This document shows, piece after piece, positions 24,263-36,950 of a stretch of 64,000 nucleotides of DNA. This DNA comes from Sclerodactyla briareus. Taxonomy: Eukaryota; Echinodermata; Holothuroidea; Dendrochirotida; Sclerodactylidae. The stretch's first letter is position 1, and each line of letters opens with the position of its first letter. The notes below the pieces were generated by a model. That model had not been told where the DNA came from and ran no database searches. It was given only the letters and a program-made list of their open reading frames with translations. The position numbers were made by a program, and so were the translations under genes. Where the stretch lies: positions 434,001 to 498,000 of the forward strand of contig JAODTK010004444.1 in NCBI GenBank assembly GCA_026419785.1, written 5' to 3'.

Positions 24263-24280
24263 CTTTTTTTTTTTTTTTTT
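24263..24280 (+). repeat. poly-T run
   Basis: About 18 T in a row. Possibly the poly-A tail of a minus-strand retroposon, but nothing recognisable lies beside it. Confidence 0.8.
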
Positions 24281-25280
24281 ACTCACTCCAGTACAGTAGA
24301 CAGTGTAACAGCCAGATATCCCTCTTTAAATTGTGACATATACTAACAATAGGGCCAGAGAGTTACTAACCTCTGATACAACAATAACCAGCAGGCTTGA
24401 TCACATGCATCTGTAGCAGAAAGCCTGGTCATTCCCCCTTCCAGTCCAATCAATAGTAACCAGGAGAAGTGTTGCTTATACATGTGAAGATAATTAGTTC
24501 AAAGCCCAGGAGATCAATAGACACAATAGCACAATAACAGTTTGACAAGGGCAGTTCGCAAGCGGCATGCCCTTTGTGACTGTACTTCAAGGTGAAATCC
24601 ATTGTGTCAAATTCGTTGTCCAGGGTAGTAGGTGTAGTACACTGTGTTATTGAAAATAAAAACATGACTGGTTAATGCCTTTGACACCATCACCTCCTGC
24701 TCACAACAATGACTCTCTTCAAACCATCTATCTCCCAGCTGAGGTACTATTATTCAACCTTCTACAACCCCCAGCCATCCATTATTGCCAATACTGGATT
24801 CTGAATGGTTGATCACGATCACATGGCATCTTATTCTGCAATAAACGTCAATATTTTGCAATAACAGGCAGCTGGTCAGAGTAACTCAACAATCTGAACG
24901 ATGCCCTGCCGCTTACCGGATGTTCTGACTTAGAGATGTATCTGGTATCTCTAGTAATATTCCTTGTTTCTTCCATTTCAAGTGTGTAGAATAGCGATGA
25001 AGTGCAATTTTCCAACTTATATCATTTCATAGACAGTCTTGACTCATAATTCAGCCTAACAATGGACTCTGCTTTGCCTGCAGTTATTTAGCTGAATTTT
25101 CAGTCTTGACTGTTCATTCCCAGATAAAAGTCTCACATAGCGCTTCATTACTATTCAACATTTCTTGTCGCCATAATAATAAAGTTCACTAACCCTCTTG
25201 TGTTCTATAGCTTCTGAGGCAGAGACATATCCGGGATTTTTTTTTTATTACGGGGAGAGGTGCAATTATCCAACATCAAG

Positions 25281-25347
25281 AGGTTGAGTTTGAGGGGGTT
25301 GGGTCTGAGGGGGGTTGGGTCTGAGGGAGTTGGGTCTGAGGGAGTAG
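25281..25347 (+). repeat. G-rich 15-16-bp tandem repeat
   Basis: 'gttgggtctgagggag' or a close variant occurs about four times. Four or more GGG runs with short loops make a G-quadruplex possible on this strand. Confidence 0.8.
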
Positions 25348-28300
25348 TGGTGTTACCCTATCTATGCTTTTATTTAGAGCAAATCAAACCACCTTATCTA
25401 TCGAAGTACTGTGGAGAAACTTCAGTCACATGAGCCACCGCAACCAGCAGCAATGTCTGACCAGCTACCGTATTAAATACCGGCCCTCTCCCAAAGTGGC
25501 CCCCTACTTTTTTCGAGAGACGACTATGACCTAGCCATGTTATGGGACCTACACTACAAAATCAATGCGAATGGCTGAAAATGCAATGTACACATAACAG
25601 TTGTATACTGGCACTGCTACTGATCTTATGTGGTGTAGTCAGTGAGTAGGCCAAGCATCTCTGCTATCACTGAAGACATATGCTGAAGTCACATGTTAAC
25701 TGCCCTGTGGGTTGTTTGCACATTCCCAGCAGACACACACGTGTTTCCCTTCAGAAAATTTTTGCAAGCGCCCAGATGGGACTTAGAAGGAATACGGTAA
25801 TGCTGACCTCAACAAGACTGCACTGCAGTAGCAGAAGAACTTTTTATTTAGGCTCGATATAACCTCCCAAAGGATGGTATGTGACTCTATCCTTGACTTC
25901 TTCGTGGCCATGGCCATAAGCTTCGAAGCTCTAAGCTGTTTTTGTCATGCATGCATTTATGAAAAAGCTGATTTTCTCCTGATTGCAAATTCACCTACAT
26001 TTTTTTTTTCTCTGCTCATTCCACTCCGCTTATAGCCTTTTAATAATGGCGTAAATCAATTCTACCGTCGTTCTTCTGTTTGTTGCTATTTTCCCATGTG
26101 GAGGTTGGTTTGTCATTGTAATGTAAATGAAAACACGTCCTAGAGCTTCCCGAGCCTTGGGATGCCCTCGACTACGCTACCTATACACCCAAACATCAAA
26201 AGAACCTCTGTTTTGCGACACCACCACTGCTCTCGTCTCGCTCAGCACACGTACCATTGTTCATTCTGAAAGGTTTTCTGTGTCAAAATTTGTTGCACGT
26301 TGCAGAGTTTGTCAAGTGTAAAAGTCCTCCAAGGAGCAGTTCAGTGTCATTGACACCTTGACCACATGATGTACAAAACAATTTTATCTTCTCCTATTCT
26401 TGAAAAACCCAGGCTCGGGTCATTCAGAGATGGATCTATGATCATTATTATGCCTGCTGTCAACCGTTTTCTCCTCCATTCGGTGCCAATCAAAAATGTG
26501 CCCAAGGCTGATAATATCTGGCAAATTTCATCAATCTCCACTAGAACCGAGCACCAGCGTTTCAAATTGTAGAAGAGGAGGCCCCTAAATCAAGTTACTA
26601 TTGACCCAGTTGGCGATGATATGATTATATACTACAGGCCGAAGGCCTCCAATTCCTTTGTTTCCTAATGAAGATTTAAGTTGGGGACTTCACAAGGAGT
26701 AATTTTTGGTTGATGATGAAAATCAATATTACTAAATAAAAGGGCCAGTTCTATACTTCTACGCTCTGCTGGATATATATTCAAACTGATAGTAAAGTGC
26801 ATTATGCCGATGACCGTAACAGAATAAACTTTATGCAAAGGACCGTCATGCAAGTCTTCATGGAAATCTTATGCAAATTTCTTGTCTAATATACAAAAAT
26901 GTGCAAAATAATGGCCACCTTGATCTTTGTCATTAATGTGATGGAAATAAGGGGTTAGGGGAGTGACTCCATTCGCATAGAGTGCACTCACATGACACAG
27001 ATCATGGTCCAGCTATCAAAATGTTAATGCAGACCTCAATGTGTGGATTCTAACATGATAAAATTCATTGGTACATTGCTGCTATAGAGTGGTTTTGCAA
27101 TACATAGTCTCACAAGGCTGTTTTGAGTTCAGTGTTTGTTTTTGTTTTTCTCAAGGTACTATTTAAGTATGTTCCAATCATCCTCATTGATCTGGGGAGA
27201 TTTGCCTGTTGATTGATGATTAACATAAGAATAAAGCATAATAGAGAGGACTGCAGTCTGCCAGCCCCTATGGGTTTTGAAGCCTTACCTGCTTTCTACC
27301 TTTAAATTCATTAGGAAAGTATTTTCACTATGACAACAAAGGTTCATGACAATCTGTCCAAGAAATGGTTCAGCCCTTGAATCTTCATGCAAAAACCATT
27401 TCATGAATTTCTGCATTTTTCTAGTGTGTTGCAATGTCAGACCAGCAGTCCACAACTGGAATGCTACACACCATCACTGGCACTTGACAAAATGTGGACA
27501 GACGACATTCAACAACAGTTCTGGGGCATTTCTAGAGTCCGGTCAATAATGAATTAAATATGACCGAATATCACTGAGAATCTAAGATTCCCTATAGCTA
27601 AGTAGGGCACTCAGTACAAGCATGTGCATAGTCTCTGTTGGCCCAGTCTCTCAGGCCCAGTCTCTCAGCCCCATTCTTGCATAGTTTGAAATCCGCCTTT
27701 TTTCCTGGAACCTCTTCTGCGACTGTTAGGCAATGCATGTTAGAATAGTTCATTCATATAAAATATTTATTGGGGCCTAACTTCTGCAAAATTCATCAAT
27801 TCATCATCCACCCAACATAAGAGTTCCAACAATATCATATATTCTCACTATATAGGAATTACGCCTACATTACGTACAGCTAGTGTACGATTGACGTGTA
27901 CTACATCCTCGAGTATGACCAAGTATCCAGTTATCTCATTAGAGGTATCTCCAAGAGCACTCACAAGTTCCTTCATTGGAGAAGAGCACGTTGGATAACA
28001 CGTCCGCGATCTCCACATTAGTACGGCAATATTTCCCATCTGCCCTCCTAATCACACGCGACCCAGTTAAAATTTCCATATTCTCCAAGAGCACTTATCT
28101 CGGTCATTTGGCCTTTTTACCTGGTTTCCCCGTCGATAAAATTAACCGTGATCAGTCGAGCCATTCGAGGGTTCAGCCGTAGATAACGATAAATCGTAGG
28201 TCAGCCGAGAGGTGTCAGGGACCTGCTGTAAGTGTGAATCTAATATTGAATTGGATCGTTGTACCATCAATAATGCAAAATTTCACACCTGACTCAACTT

Positions 28301-29867
28301 TTGGAATTGAAATTGTGGGTGAAGGGGGGCCTGGCACAGTCATGTTACCCATACAGGCTTACATAATTACCGAAGGCCATAATCTAGAGCAAATAAGAAT
28401 TTGCTGAGAGATTAACTTCAGAGCATTAAAGCACTGGTCTGTGCGGAAGATGCAACAGAAACATGCGACAATAGGACAACAGTTTTTTGTCCGGATAACT
28501 GAAGAGATGACATTCAAATGACACAGAACAGATGATTTGTGTCTATAGATTTCAATGCTGCAATTCCACCCTCCATACACCCCCCCCCCCTTCCTCCTCC
28601 CATATTTTTTATCTTATTTTGCTGCCTCCTATGAGTGACAGTCGGGAGCACAGATAACCAAGCTGCACAGGCTCTCAAGTCTGGCACGTGTAGATCAAAG
28701 TTATGCTCCCAAAGGGTTGTAATGTTGGTCAGGCTTTTCTCATTTCAGTGGCATGAATGGGGTGGCATGATGGTGTCACTTCTTAGCTTGAACATTATCC
28801 AGATTCAGATAGCTAGTAGGTTGGTATACTGCAGAGCGGTACTATCTGTGCAATAAAATGTATTGACACACCACTGTCTGTATTATATAAGCAATTATAA
28901 CCCCTCCCTCTTACCCCTCCCCTATAAACAGGGAATGCCCTCAATCCATTGGATGGGCCAATTTCTTTTCTTCAATGATTCATTTTTTTCTTCAGGTGAA
29001 CCTCTACACTCCTGTGTGCTGAAGATATATAGAATATGCAAGCAATTCTGGTCGAGACTAGGTGTGTGTTCATAACCTACTGGGCCTCCACACATTGCAT
29101 TGACCCTGTTCACATGCAGGCTAATCGTAATACCCCTTTAACCCTTCACCTAATAATAGCCTATTATCATCACATTACAAAGTATACAAGTTTGTTGGAT
29201 GACACTGATTGCCCTCCCCCATCCCTCTCTTTGTTGTATTTGGATTAACTATCACTCGAGCCAATGCAATCGACTCACATAGCAAGTTTGCACATTAATG
29301 AATAGCGCCATCTATTTTGGACAAACTTTCCTGGGATTTCAACTGGGTGACACACTGAGGCAGAGTTGAATGAAAAAAATAATTTTACATTGTCCTAAAA
29401 TCATCCTCATAAGTGCCTCATGACAGAAATAAAATATTGACCCCATAACTATGTGCCATAGTTTCTAAAGAGTCTTGTATTTTAACAATCTCTTACAGTT
29501 TCAATCAAACTAACAAAACTTTGCCAGGGAGTATTCGAAGAATACTGATCCCACTTGCTAGCACCTTTTCAGGTTTTTTTTTCCCCTTCCTTCCCAGGAA
29601 ACCAGTATGCACTCTACTAACTGACTTGCTATGTGCTCCCTAAAGTGATGAGCCATCCTTCTCATCATCTGAGGGGCATTTCACGATGGGACAACAGATT
29701 CAAGCAAATACCAGGTTATACGGGACCTTACCACGAACTCGAAGTGCCTCTACAGTGGCTGAAAAAGAAGGCTGAAATACTTCATTATTTCTTCTGTCTT
29801 CCCTAGAATGCTTGTTGACACAAATAGGAAACCACAGTCACCTAATTAGGGAGTACTTATTCATGAC

Positions 29868-29890
29868 TCTTGTCTTGTCTTGTCTTGTCG
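29868..29890 (+). repeat. (CTTGT)n pentanucleotide repeat
   Basis: Four to five perfect copies of a 5-bp unit. Confidence 0.85.
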
Positions 29891-32449
29891 TCTACTATGC
29901 AAACACCAACGCATTGGTTATCACTCATGGGTGCAACATGCACATGCACCAGCTTAAAGACTTGTTTATGAACCTCTCTATCAATGGAAGGAAAGGAGTG
30001 TGGAATTGTGTTCTTAGGATGGCTTGAAAGCACATTGGTTCCAATCTGGAATTGGTTCTTGGCAAAATGCCAATTGAAAAACTTCTGTGTGAACACGAAC
30101 ATGTCTATAACTAGAGCCAATTGGGCAATGATGATCTTGAGTGATGACTATGCTGACCATACAATGTCAGAGATATTTTTAAGGACATTTTTTAAACATC
30201 TGAAAACCAATCAGCCATTTCTCAGGAAAGGCTGAATTCTTTCATTCGTGTTGAGATCTGGACTTACTGTCATAACCTCTGTAGAAAACAAGCCACACAA
30301 ACTCAACTGCGCCACTTCCTTTTGTGTGATCTAATCCGGATTGGACTAATAAAGACTACCAAATAGAACTCCCCCCCCTCCCTGTAAACTCCACAATGGA
30401 GCACGCCAGGGACATAGCTGTGTAGCCTTGGAATAGATAGCAACTCTAGAGTCTTCAACTACTAAGATGTCTGGCCCTTTCCTTACCCATGAATGGAGTT
30501 GGAAACCAAAGTGTGGGGCTGGACAATGGCAAACATATTTGTCCCATTCATTGAGTTTTGAGGTCAGAAAATCTTTTGGGAGATGATATTCCATCCACAT
30601 GTCCCCCTAATTGCTGTATAGGCCACAATAGGGTATTGAATGGAATGCTAGTCTACCTACAGTGGAAGAGCCTTGGGGGTTGGAGGGGGCAGTAATTATC
30701 ACTAGTTATTTAAGGAGGGTAAAAACCTTGTTACTGGATCAATCAAATAATTAATGAGTGATCATCACTCTCCTAAGTACCCTATTCACTGAGGTGAAAG
30801 GTGGTTATAAATAGTTTGAGACAGTGTGGTTAGGCCAAATTAAAGTAATGGGTCAGTCGTACAGCCTCAGGGGGCTAGCTGCTAAGGTTGCCTGAGTGCA
30901 ACACTGCAGTAGGGGTAAACATAAGCACTAAATGACCTATTACAGGCCCTGTTGTTGATATCATCTATGGCATATTGTGTGTATTGTAGGCAGGGGAAGT
31001 TAGTTGTCATCAGGGAAATACCCCATCTCCCCACTGGCCTTCCTGCAAGAATTTCCTCATTGCTATTGAAAAATTGGTATGAGTCAGAGGAATACTATAG
31101 GGGCATACCTCACTGTCTGGAATACACATGGCAAGGCAGTCATTGGAGTGGCCCAGTCAATACACTATGCAAGAATAGTTAAGATAGGATGCTAATGCAC
31201 TTTGTCAAATTCTAAGTGACTCGAATGTGTGAAAAAACTATGGTTGAAAACAGGTTCACAGGGCAAAAATACATTATTCCCTCTGCCCCTGCTTCTCACT
31301 CCCTCAAAAAGTAGTGAAATGATTGGAAGCATGAAATGAAAACTAGGGAGGGCACAATGGACCCTCTACTTCACAACTAGTATCAAGAAAATGAATAAAG
31401 GCATGTGTAATACCTGGTCCCACTGGGAAGATGTGAGCGGTTTGCAACATGCATGTTGCAGAGTACTGTGGGTGGAATGAGTAGGAAACAAATAAAAAAA
31501 GAAAGGAAAATTGGGAGCATACACTGTGACGGTGCCTGCCTGCGGGCCAACTAATATCCTGACCCGGTGACACCTCGGTCCATTCCCACCTACTGTGAAT
31601 TTCATAGACAAACAGGGCTGATGCTGCTTGAACAGCAGTTTCCTTCCTTCACTGAGTCCCTTGTGCTCAGCACCCAGTTTCGCTGCATCAATTCAAGTGA
31701 GACTCGGCACACTGGTTAGCAGTTATCACCTGCCCCTCCCCCTCTCCTTCCAAAAGGTGACACTGGCAATAAAGTAATTAGAACTACTGTTTCAAATTTG
31801 GCACAGCTGCATCAGTGACATGCATTAACAGTGTCAGTCACAAACTACGAAAGACAGAACAAGACCCACAGGGAAAAACAGACCAAAACAGGTCAATTAT
31901 GTCTTAAAATAGCCACTGAATGGCATGAAGCGAGTGATTTCTCAGAGGAGGGTAGGGGGTTCCCAAACCCCAGGCTGTTCCACGAATGGTCCTAGCTGAG
32001 TGCATGAAAGCAGAGCTCCACCAATCCCGAGGATCCCGTCGGGAGGGGCGGTCCCCCTCAAGTGTGGATAAACACACTGATGGACAACCTGATAATAGAG
32101 GGGCAGACAAATCGATTACTTCCTGGCGCCAGTGGGCAACACCCAGGGTAGGCTGACCTGTCCTTGTTTTGACCCAGAAGATCGTGCACCTTGCTCGGGA
32201 GGCAAGGCACCACAACTCACAATGCCGTGGTCCTCGAGTCAATTTCCGGGTCAGTCATACCAGAGACCTTGAAAATGGCACTTACAGTTGTGTATGATGC
32301 TCTTGTTTTCAGCAACAGGGAGAAAAACTAATCCATCATTCACCTACTGACCAACTGATGCCATTTGGCTGCACAAAGTCTCTTAATAATCTCTGAAGGC
32401 TTCAATGTCCCAATCAAATGACATTGACATTCGCAGCCTTGCCATTGTT

Positions 32450-32592
32450 AAGCTTTACAGTTTCATCGTTTTACGTATGTAGTTATTTCTTTCTTGTGTT
32501 GTATTCTAATGTTTATCCATCTATTATGTATTATGAGCGTTTAATTACCCTGTGCGGGTGTAATAAAGTGAATATTATCTTATCTTAATTGT
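32450..32592 (+). mobile_element. possible LINE 3' untranslated tail
   Basis: A T-rich stretch ends in 'gtgcgggtgtaataaagtga' then 'atattatcttatctta'. The form '..gtgtaataaagt' plus a short A/T-rich simple repeat is typical of the 3' end of several non-LTR retrotransposon groups. No protein-coding remnant precedes it, so the assignment rests on the tail alone. Confidence 0.3.
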
Positions 32593-34075
32593 TTTCCTAA
32601 TTTAATGCAAATTTTGCAACACAACCGTTGACTGCTTGGATGCTGTTGTACACTATTTTTTACCAGTCAGAATGCAGAGATCTTTCATCCTCCTTGGCAG
32701 AAATTGAACATACATTCAGTGTAGATAGCACCTACACTGTATAGCTAATCTATTCCTAAAGAATATTACACAATTCTTTTGGTACATGATGAGTCCCTAC
32801 ACAAAATTCGCCAAACCTTAGCACAAACCCTGCCATCCCCCTCGCCAAGAGGGCAGAACAGCTTGGTTTTGCCATTCTTCCTGAATTTCATTTTTCAAAC
32901 TTATTCAGCTAATTTTTGTAACATATACACATTTATTTTAAAGGCACCTGTCATAAATTGTCCACAAAACTGAGCAACAATGAAAAAATCCTGAATTGCA
33001 CTGAAATCATGTCTGAACATGCACTAGGAAAAAAGACCACCCAATAATACTGCCTTTCCCTCCCAGGGTGTTTACACACCGACCCACAATGTGGAGCAGA
33101 CAATAAGCCCACCCCTAAATCAGTTTTCAGTTCTCACATTTATCCCCCAAGTTACTATAAATGAGCATCGAACGGCACAGTTCTGCCAGAAAAGACACTC
33201 CAGGTTATTTGAAAAAGGTAACAGAGAAATAACTTCCCCCATTCATCCGGTGATGGCGACAAAGCCCCAGCCTCGCCCTCTCTGTATTGTTCAGATGACG
33301 CTGCCTCGGGGCAAAGCCAACATACTTATTGCGTTATCAAAACTCTCCCGCCCGATCACCAAGGGGTGGCGGAGGGGTGCCTTTGATCTCCGTTCGGCTG
33401 ACTAATTCTCCCTGCATGGAAGACAAACAACCCATGAGGGCAGTGTGCTATTGGTATGACGTTCCACGATACATACACCCCTGGACTGCTTGAAAGAATC
33501 CCTGGTGTCATTAACAGTACATCCAGGTCATCCCGTCTTGTTGGTATGTGTTACCCAACACAACAGAGAAATAATTGCAGTGGTTAAAATTCTTCTCTTT
33601 TTACTTTTTGTTTATCATCTTGAGATGTCAGAAAAATTATTTCCTATGAATCAAATGTGTGGTTTCTCTGGTTTAGAGAACCCATATATTGGTATGCTTT
33701 CACTTTCTTTGAAAACTGCTCCTATTCCCTTCATGTGTGGGAGCCTAATCAAATTGATAACCCTGATGAATTGACATTGTCATTTATCAATGGTTTGCTG
33801 TAATGATCTCTGTGCTGCCCTGTCAGGCCCTGCTTTACACAGCCAGCTCAGGATATAAATCAGAATAGTGGCAGTTGCAAGAGGGATGCTGTGCAGAGGA
33901 GTGTTGGGCCTGGTTAGGACCCACAAGTTAGTTCCTCTGCCAGCTCTACAGGTTGGGAGAATGCAAGGAGAAGAGGAAAGGATGGGAGGTAAGGCAATAA
34001 ACACCTGCTTTCTTATAATCTTCTTTCTGCAAAAGTGGGTACTCAGTCATCTTCATTACCCACCTCTCGCTCCCT
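32593..34075. other. no gene recognised
   Basis: The largest frame (33091-33405, plus, 104 codons) has no known domain. Nothing else stands out. Confidence 0.5.
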
Positions 34076-34079
34076 CTTG

Positions 34080-34301
34080 GCCCCATCTCCCTCGCCAAGG
34101 AGACCTTCCGGAGGGTGAGTGCCTCTGGAACTTGCTCCTTTAGACGTCAGAGGCAAGTTCAGTCCCTGTAACCAAGAGGGCGCTCAAGTCTTTCCTAGTC
34201 ATAGATCACTTATTTTTTTTTCCCTCTCTTTTTCTTCCCATATCATAATTGTTCTTCGTAGAGCGCCTAAAGTGCTCGTATTTTAAATAATATATTTAAT
34301 G

Positions 34302-34334
<33 letters not shown>

Positions 34335-34335
34335 T
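34080..34335 (+). mobile_element. LINE 3' end (CR1/L2-like), truncated and mutated
   Basis: Plus-strand translation from about 34120 reads 'CLWNLLL', a stop, then 'TSEASSVPVTKRALKSFLVI'. This fits the LWN.LP..VR.A.S...FKR.LK..LF block at the end of non-LTR reverse transcriptases. It is followed by 'gtagagcgcctaaagtgctc' and an (ATA)n tail. It differs in sequence from the LINE end at 21.3 kb, so it is a separate subfamily. It is truncated at the 5' side and carries at least one in-frame stop. Confidence 0.68.
34302..34334 (+). repeat. (ATA)n microsatellite
   Basis: About ten copies of the trinucleotide, closing the LINE 3' end. Confidence 0.9.
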
Positions 34336-35230
34336 ATTGATAAGTGGTGACTAAGGATGAGAACTTATACAAGCTTTTAATATGGGGGCAATGTAACAAT
34401 CACATTGGTGTTCCTAAGCATTACCTTACCAAATCTATTAAGAGATTTTGTAAAGGCCTGAAACACAACTAAGGCAAAATAAAAATAATTTCCTGTTTAG
34501 CGTCCCCGCCCGCCTCCTTTTTTGGAGGATTCTGAAGAAAAAAAAATTCTTCATTCAGGCCGTAACTTTTTTTGAAAGCATATTTTGAAAGTCTAACTCC
34601 ATGGAATTACTTTGCTCTCGACAAAGGAACAATTTGAAGCATGTTTTAGGTCAGCAGACCCTGTAGAACCATCAAATAAAAAGGAATAAAAAAGACCTCC
34701 TCCTCTGAGAAAGGTCAAATGACAAAACCCTGCTTCGACCCACTTCTTTTCCTTTTTTCAAACCTGTGGTATTTCCCATGTTGCATTTTACCTAGAAATG
34801 GTTATCATGCAATTTCTGGTTCTGAATGGCTATTAGTTAGAGCTACATGGGACACCCCTTTTGGTATACAAACATCTTGATAAGCAATGCTCGGGTCGGC
34901 CAAAAAAAAAAAAAAAAAGGTGCCACCTCCTCCTTATTTTCGAAAAGGCCGGACGCTAACATGTTTTTATTTTTACTTGGCCTAATTTACAGAATACTTC
35001 CCTATTGGAGGAAATTTGAGAACAACCTTATAATAGTCATTTGAACTCTCCCTACCGTACTGCTGTTGCACTGTTACATCTTCACACCCCCACTGAGTGA
35101 ATTGCCATTCAAGTTTCCTCATAGATCCATTTGCCCTGACACTGCCATTTCAAGCTCTTGGGTAGATCAGAGCAGCACTGTTTAGTCTGAGAGGGCAGTA
35201 TACAGAACTGGTTTATAAACTCCATTCATA
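34336..35230. other. no gene recognised; poly-A run
   Basis: A run of about 18 A at 34901-34918 is the only notable item. Confidence 0.55.
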
Positions 35231-35238
35231 ATTTTGAC
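35231..35238. repeat. target-site duplication ATTTTGAC, left copy
   Basis: Identical to 36075-36082 and abuts the TAGGGCTCTACCGA terminus. Confidence 0.93.
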
Positions 35239-36074
35239 TAGGGCTCTACCGAAATGACTTTTTCATGCCGATCCGATGGCCGATTTTTCTTTCCAACTTC
35301 GGCCGATGTTCGATCCGATCTGATGATTGACGGCATGAACGATCAGTACATATATGACCAGTTGGTTTTGTCCATTGGGTTAGTGTATCAGTGTATGGTT
35401 ATATCTTTTGAGAACCTCTTTCGAGGAAGTGGGCACCCACACCCTTCAGATGTAAGCCTTCTAAAGAATTATTGATAAAGCAATTTGATCACATATCAGA
35501 TGAACGTTTTTCATAAAGAAAACTGGATAATTGGGAGCAATTTGATCACTAGTTTGTGTTTTACTAGCGTTTATGCGCTAAAGCTAACGTTATTCACGTA
35601 ATAGCTGAAACACTGAAGTAATTACATGTTGAGTGCTCCAAAAATATTGCGATGTCTGGCACTACCTCCACCACTCAGTACAGCCTACTCAGTGCTGCTC
35701 TGAATTAATTACATTTTGCGTGCTCCAAAAATATAGCGATGTTGTTCACCACTTTCATAGTAGCATTATTCGGGCCCAGAATTTTTTTTTTTTTTTCAGA
35801 ACAGTAAGTGATTTGTCATGAAAATACTGTAGTTATTATAGCAAAGAGTCGACCACTGCTGGCTGTTAGGGTTCAACTAAAATTTGTGCTAGCTGGCATG
35901 TATTGCAACTATGCAAGCTTGCACCTCTGTTCAATGCAGGTATGGGTGCCTGTGTGGAGTCTTAGTTATTCAGTAGCGGTAAATTCAGTGGATTGCTCCG
36001 CCGATCCAATGTTAGGCCGGTAGTGCTAATATCGGCCCGATTCGATGTCCAATCTGATTATCGGTAGAGCCCTA
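35239..36074. mobile_element. non-autonomous hAT element, 836 bp, intact ends
   Basis: The left end TAGGGCTCTACCGA is the exact reverse complement of the right end TCGGTAGAGCCCTA. Both are flanked by the identical 8-bp duplication ATTTTGAC (35231-35238 and 36075-36082). Subterminal regions on both sides are packed with 'ccgat' and 'gatccgat' motifs in both orientations, the usual binding-site clusters for hAT transposases. No transposase coding remains. A segment 'attacat.ttg.gtgctcca' then 'aaaatat.gcgatgt' is duplicated at about 35620 and 35709. A poly-T run lies at 35779-35796. The perfect ends and duplication suggest a comparatively young insertion. Confidence 0.93.
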
Positions 36075-36082
36075 ATTTTGAC
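36075..36082. repeat. target-site duplication ATTTTGAC, right copy
   Basis: Identical to 35231-35238 and follows the inverted terminus directly. Confidence 0.93.
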
Positions 36083-36384
36083 TATGACAACCCTTTTCAA
36101 ACCTCAGACACAAATTTCAACTTGAGTTATTAATTGACTGATGTCAGCCTAATGGGAGGCAGGTGGCAGAAATACCGGTCAGGGACAATGAGAGCAGCTT
36201 CTATAATTAGGATTAGCAAAGTGCTCATATATCTCAGGCCATATGTAACATGCCATCTGTCATCCATTCTACAATATCCATTGGAAACATGATCAATTTG
36301 ATTGATAGTTTTAAATTGGAAATCACATTTTATATTTTCAGGAGATGAACTAAAGCCAATGCTACATTCATAATGGTCATGGGC

Positions 36385-36950
36385 GATGGAGTGCGCAATA
36401 ACTCTTTAAAACTAAACGCTTCATCCGATTTGATCCGAAACTTGTACACATGTCCACCCCAGCGAAATCTCGGAGGAGTTCGAAAGTGGGCATCACTGCA
36501 ATACTGGGGGCTGTAAATTTTCATAATTTATGCGATTTTCCAAACTTTGTCAGATTTGAACGAAACTTGGTGGGTAGGGACTATAGTTGATCCAAAAACA
36601 TGTGGAGGTCATTTCAAGGCCATCATGGGTCAATTTTGCATAATTTATACGATTTTCCAAACTTTGTCAGATTTGAACGAAACTTGGTCGATGGGGATAC
36701 ATTTGTTCCTGACAAAGTTGAAGGTCATTTCAAGGCCATCATGGGTCAATTTTGCATAATTTATGTGACTTTCTTGTAACTTACATGGAATACAACAAAA
36801 CTTAGTGGATGAAGGCTATCTTGCTTTCTGACCGAAATGGAGGTCTTTATGGGGTGTTAGATACTTCTTCCCAATGAGGCCCAAAAGCGGGGATATACAC
36901 GAGGGCGGTTTACCCGCCTACACATGTCTAATTGTTACATGTTAGTTGCT
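36385..36950 (+). repeat. dispersed repeat family A, copy 2
   Basis: It opens with 'gcgcaataactctttaaaac', continues with 'cttcatccgatttgatccgaa' themes and contains nearly three tandem units of about 116 bp. The units are marked by 'cataattta' at 36522, 36639 and 36755, each followed by 'gattttccaaactttgtcag' and 'atttgaacgaaacttgg'. It ends in 'agcggggatatacacgagg' then 'gcggtttacccgcc'. The middle and 3' end match copy 3 at 38.4 kb closely. The GC-rich head seen in copies 1 and 3 is absent or lost. No coding capacity. Confidence 0.85.
36606..36738 (+). promoter_or_regulatory. two AGGTCA/AGGCCA pairs with 5-bp spacer (DR5-like)
   Basis: AGGTCA-TTTCA-AGGCCA occurs at 36606-36622 and again at 36722-36738, one per 116-bp unit. 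The second half-site has one mismatch. DR5 is the classical retinoic-acid receptor spacing. Function is unproven. Confidence 0.35.

Larger units (their letters stand above)
24281..32440. other. no gene recognised; minor simple repeats
   Basis: A G-rich tandem lies at 25281-25347. A duplicated 'ggcccagtctctca' occurs at 27638-27665, a C run at 28580-28590 and a (CTTGT)n stretch at 29868-29890. The slightly CpG-richer patch 27850-28200 repeats 'ctccaagagcact' at about 27951 and 28083 but has no credible exon. The frame 31904-32242 (minus, 112 codons) is unrecognised. Confidence 0.45.

Noticed and set aside
31904-32242. 112-codon minus-strand frame as a gene
   Set aside because: No recognisable motif and no supporting exon structure.
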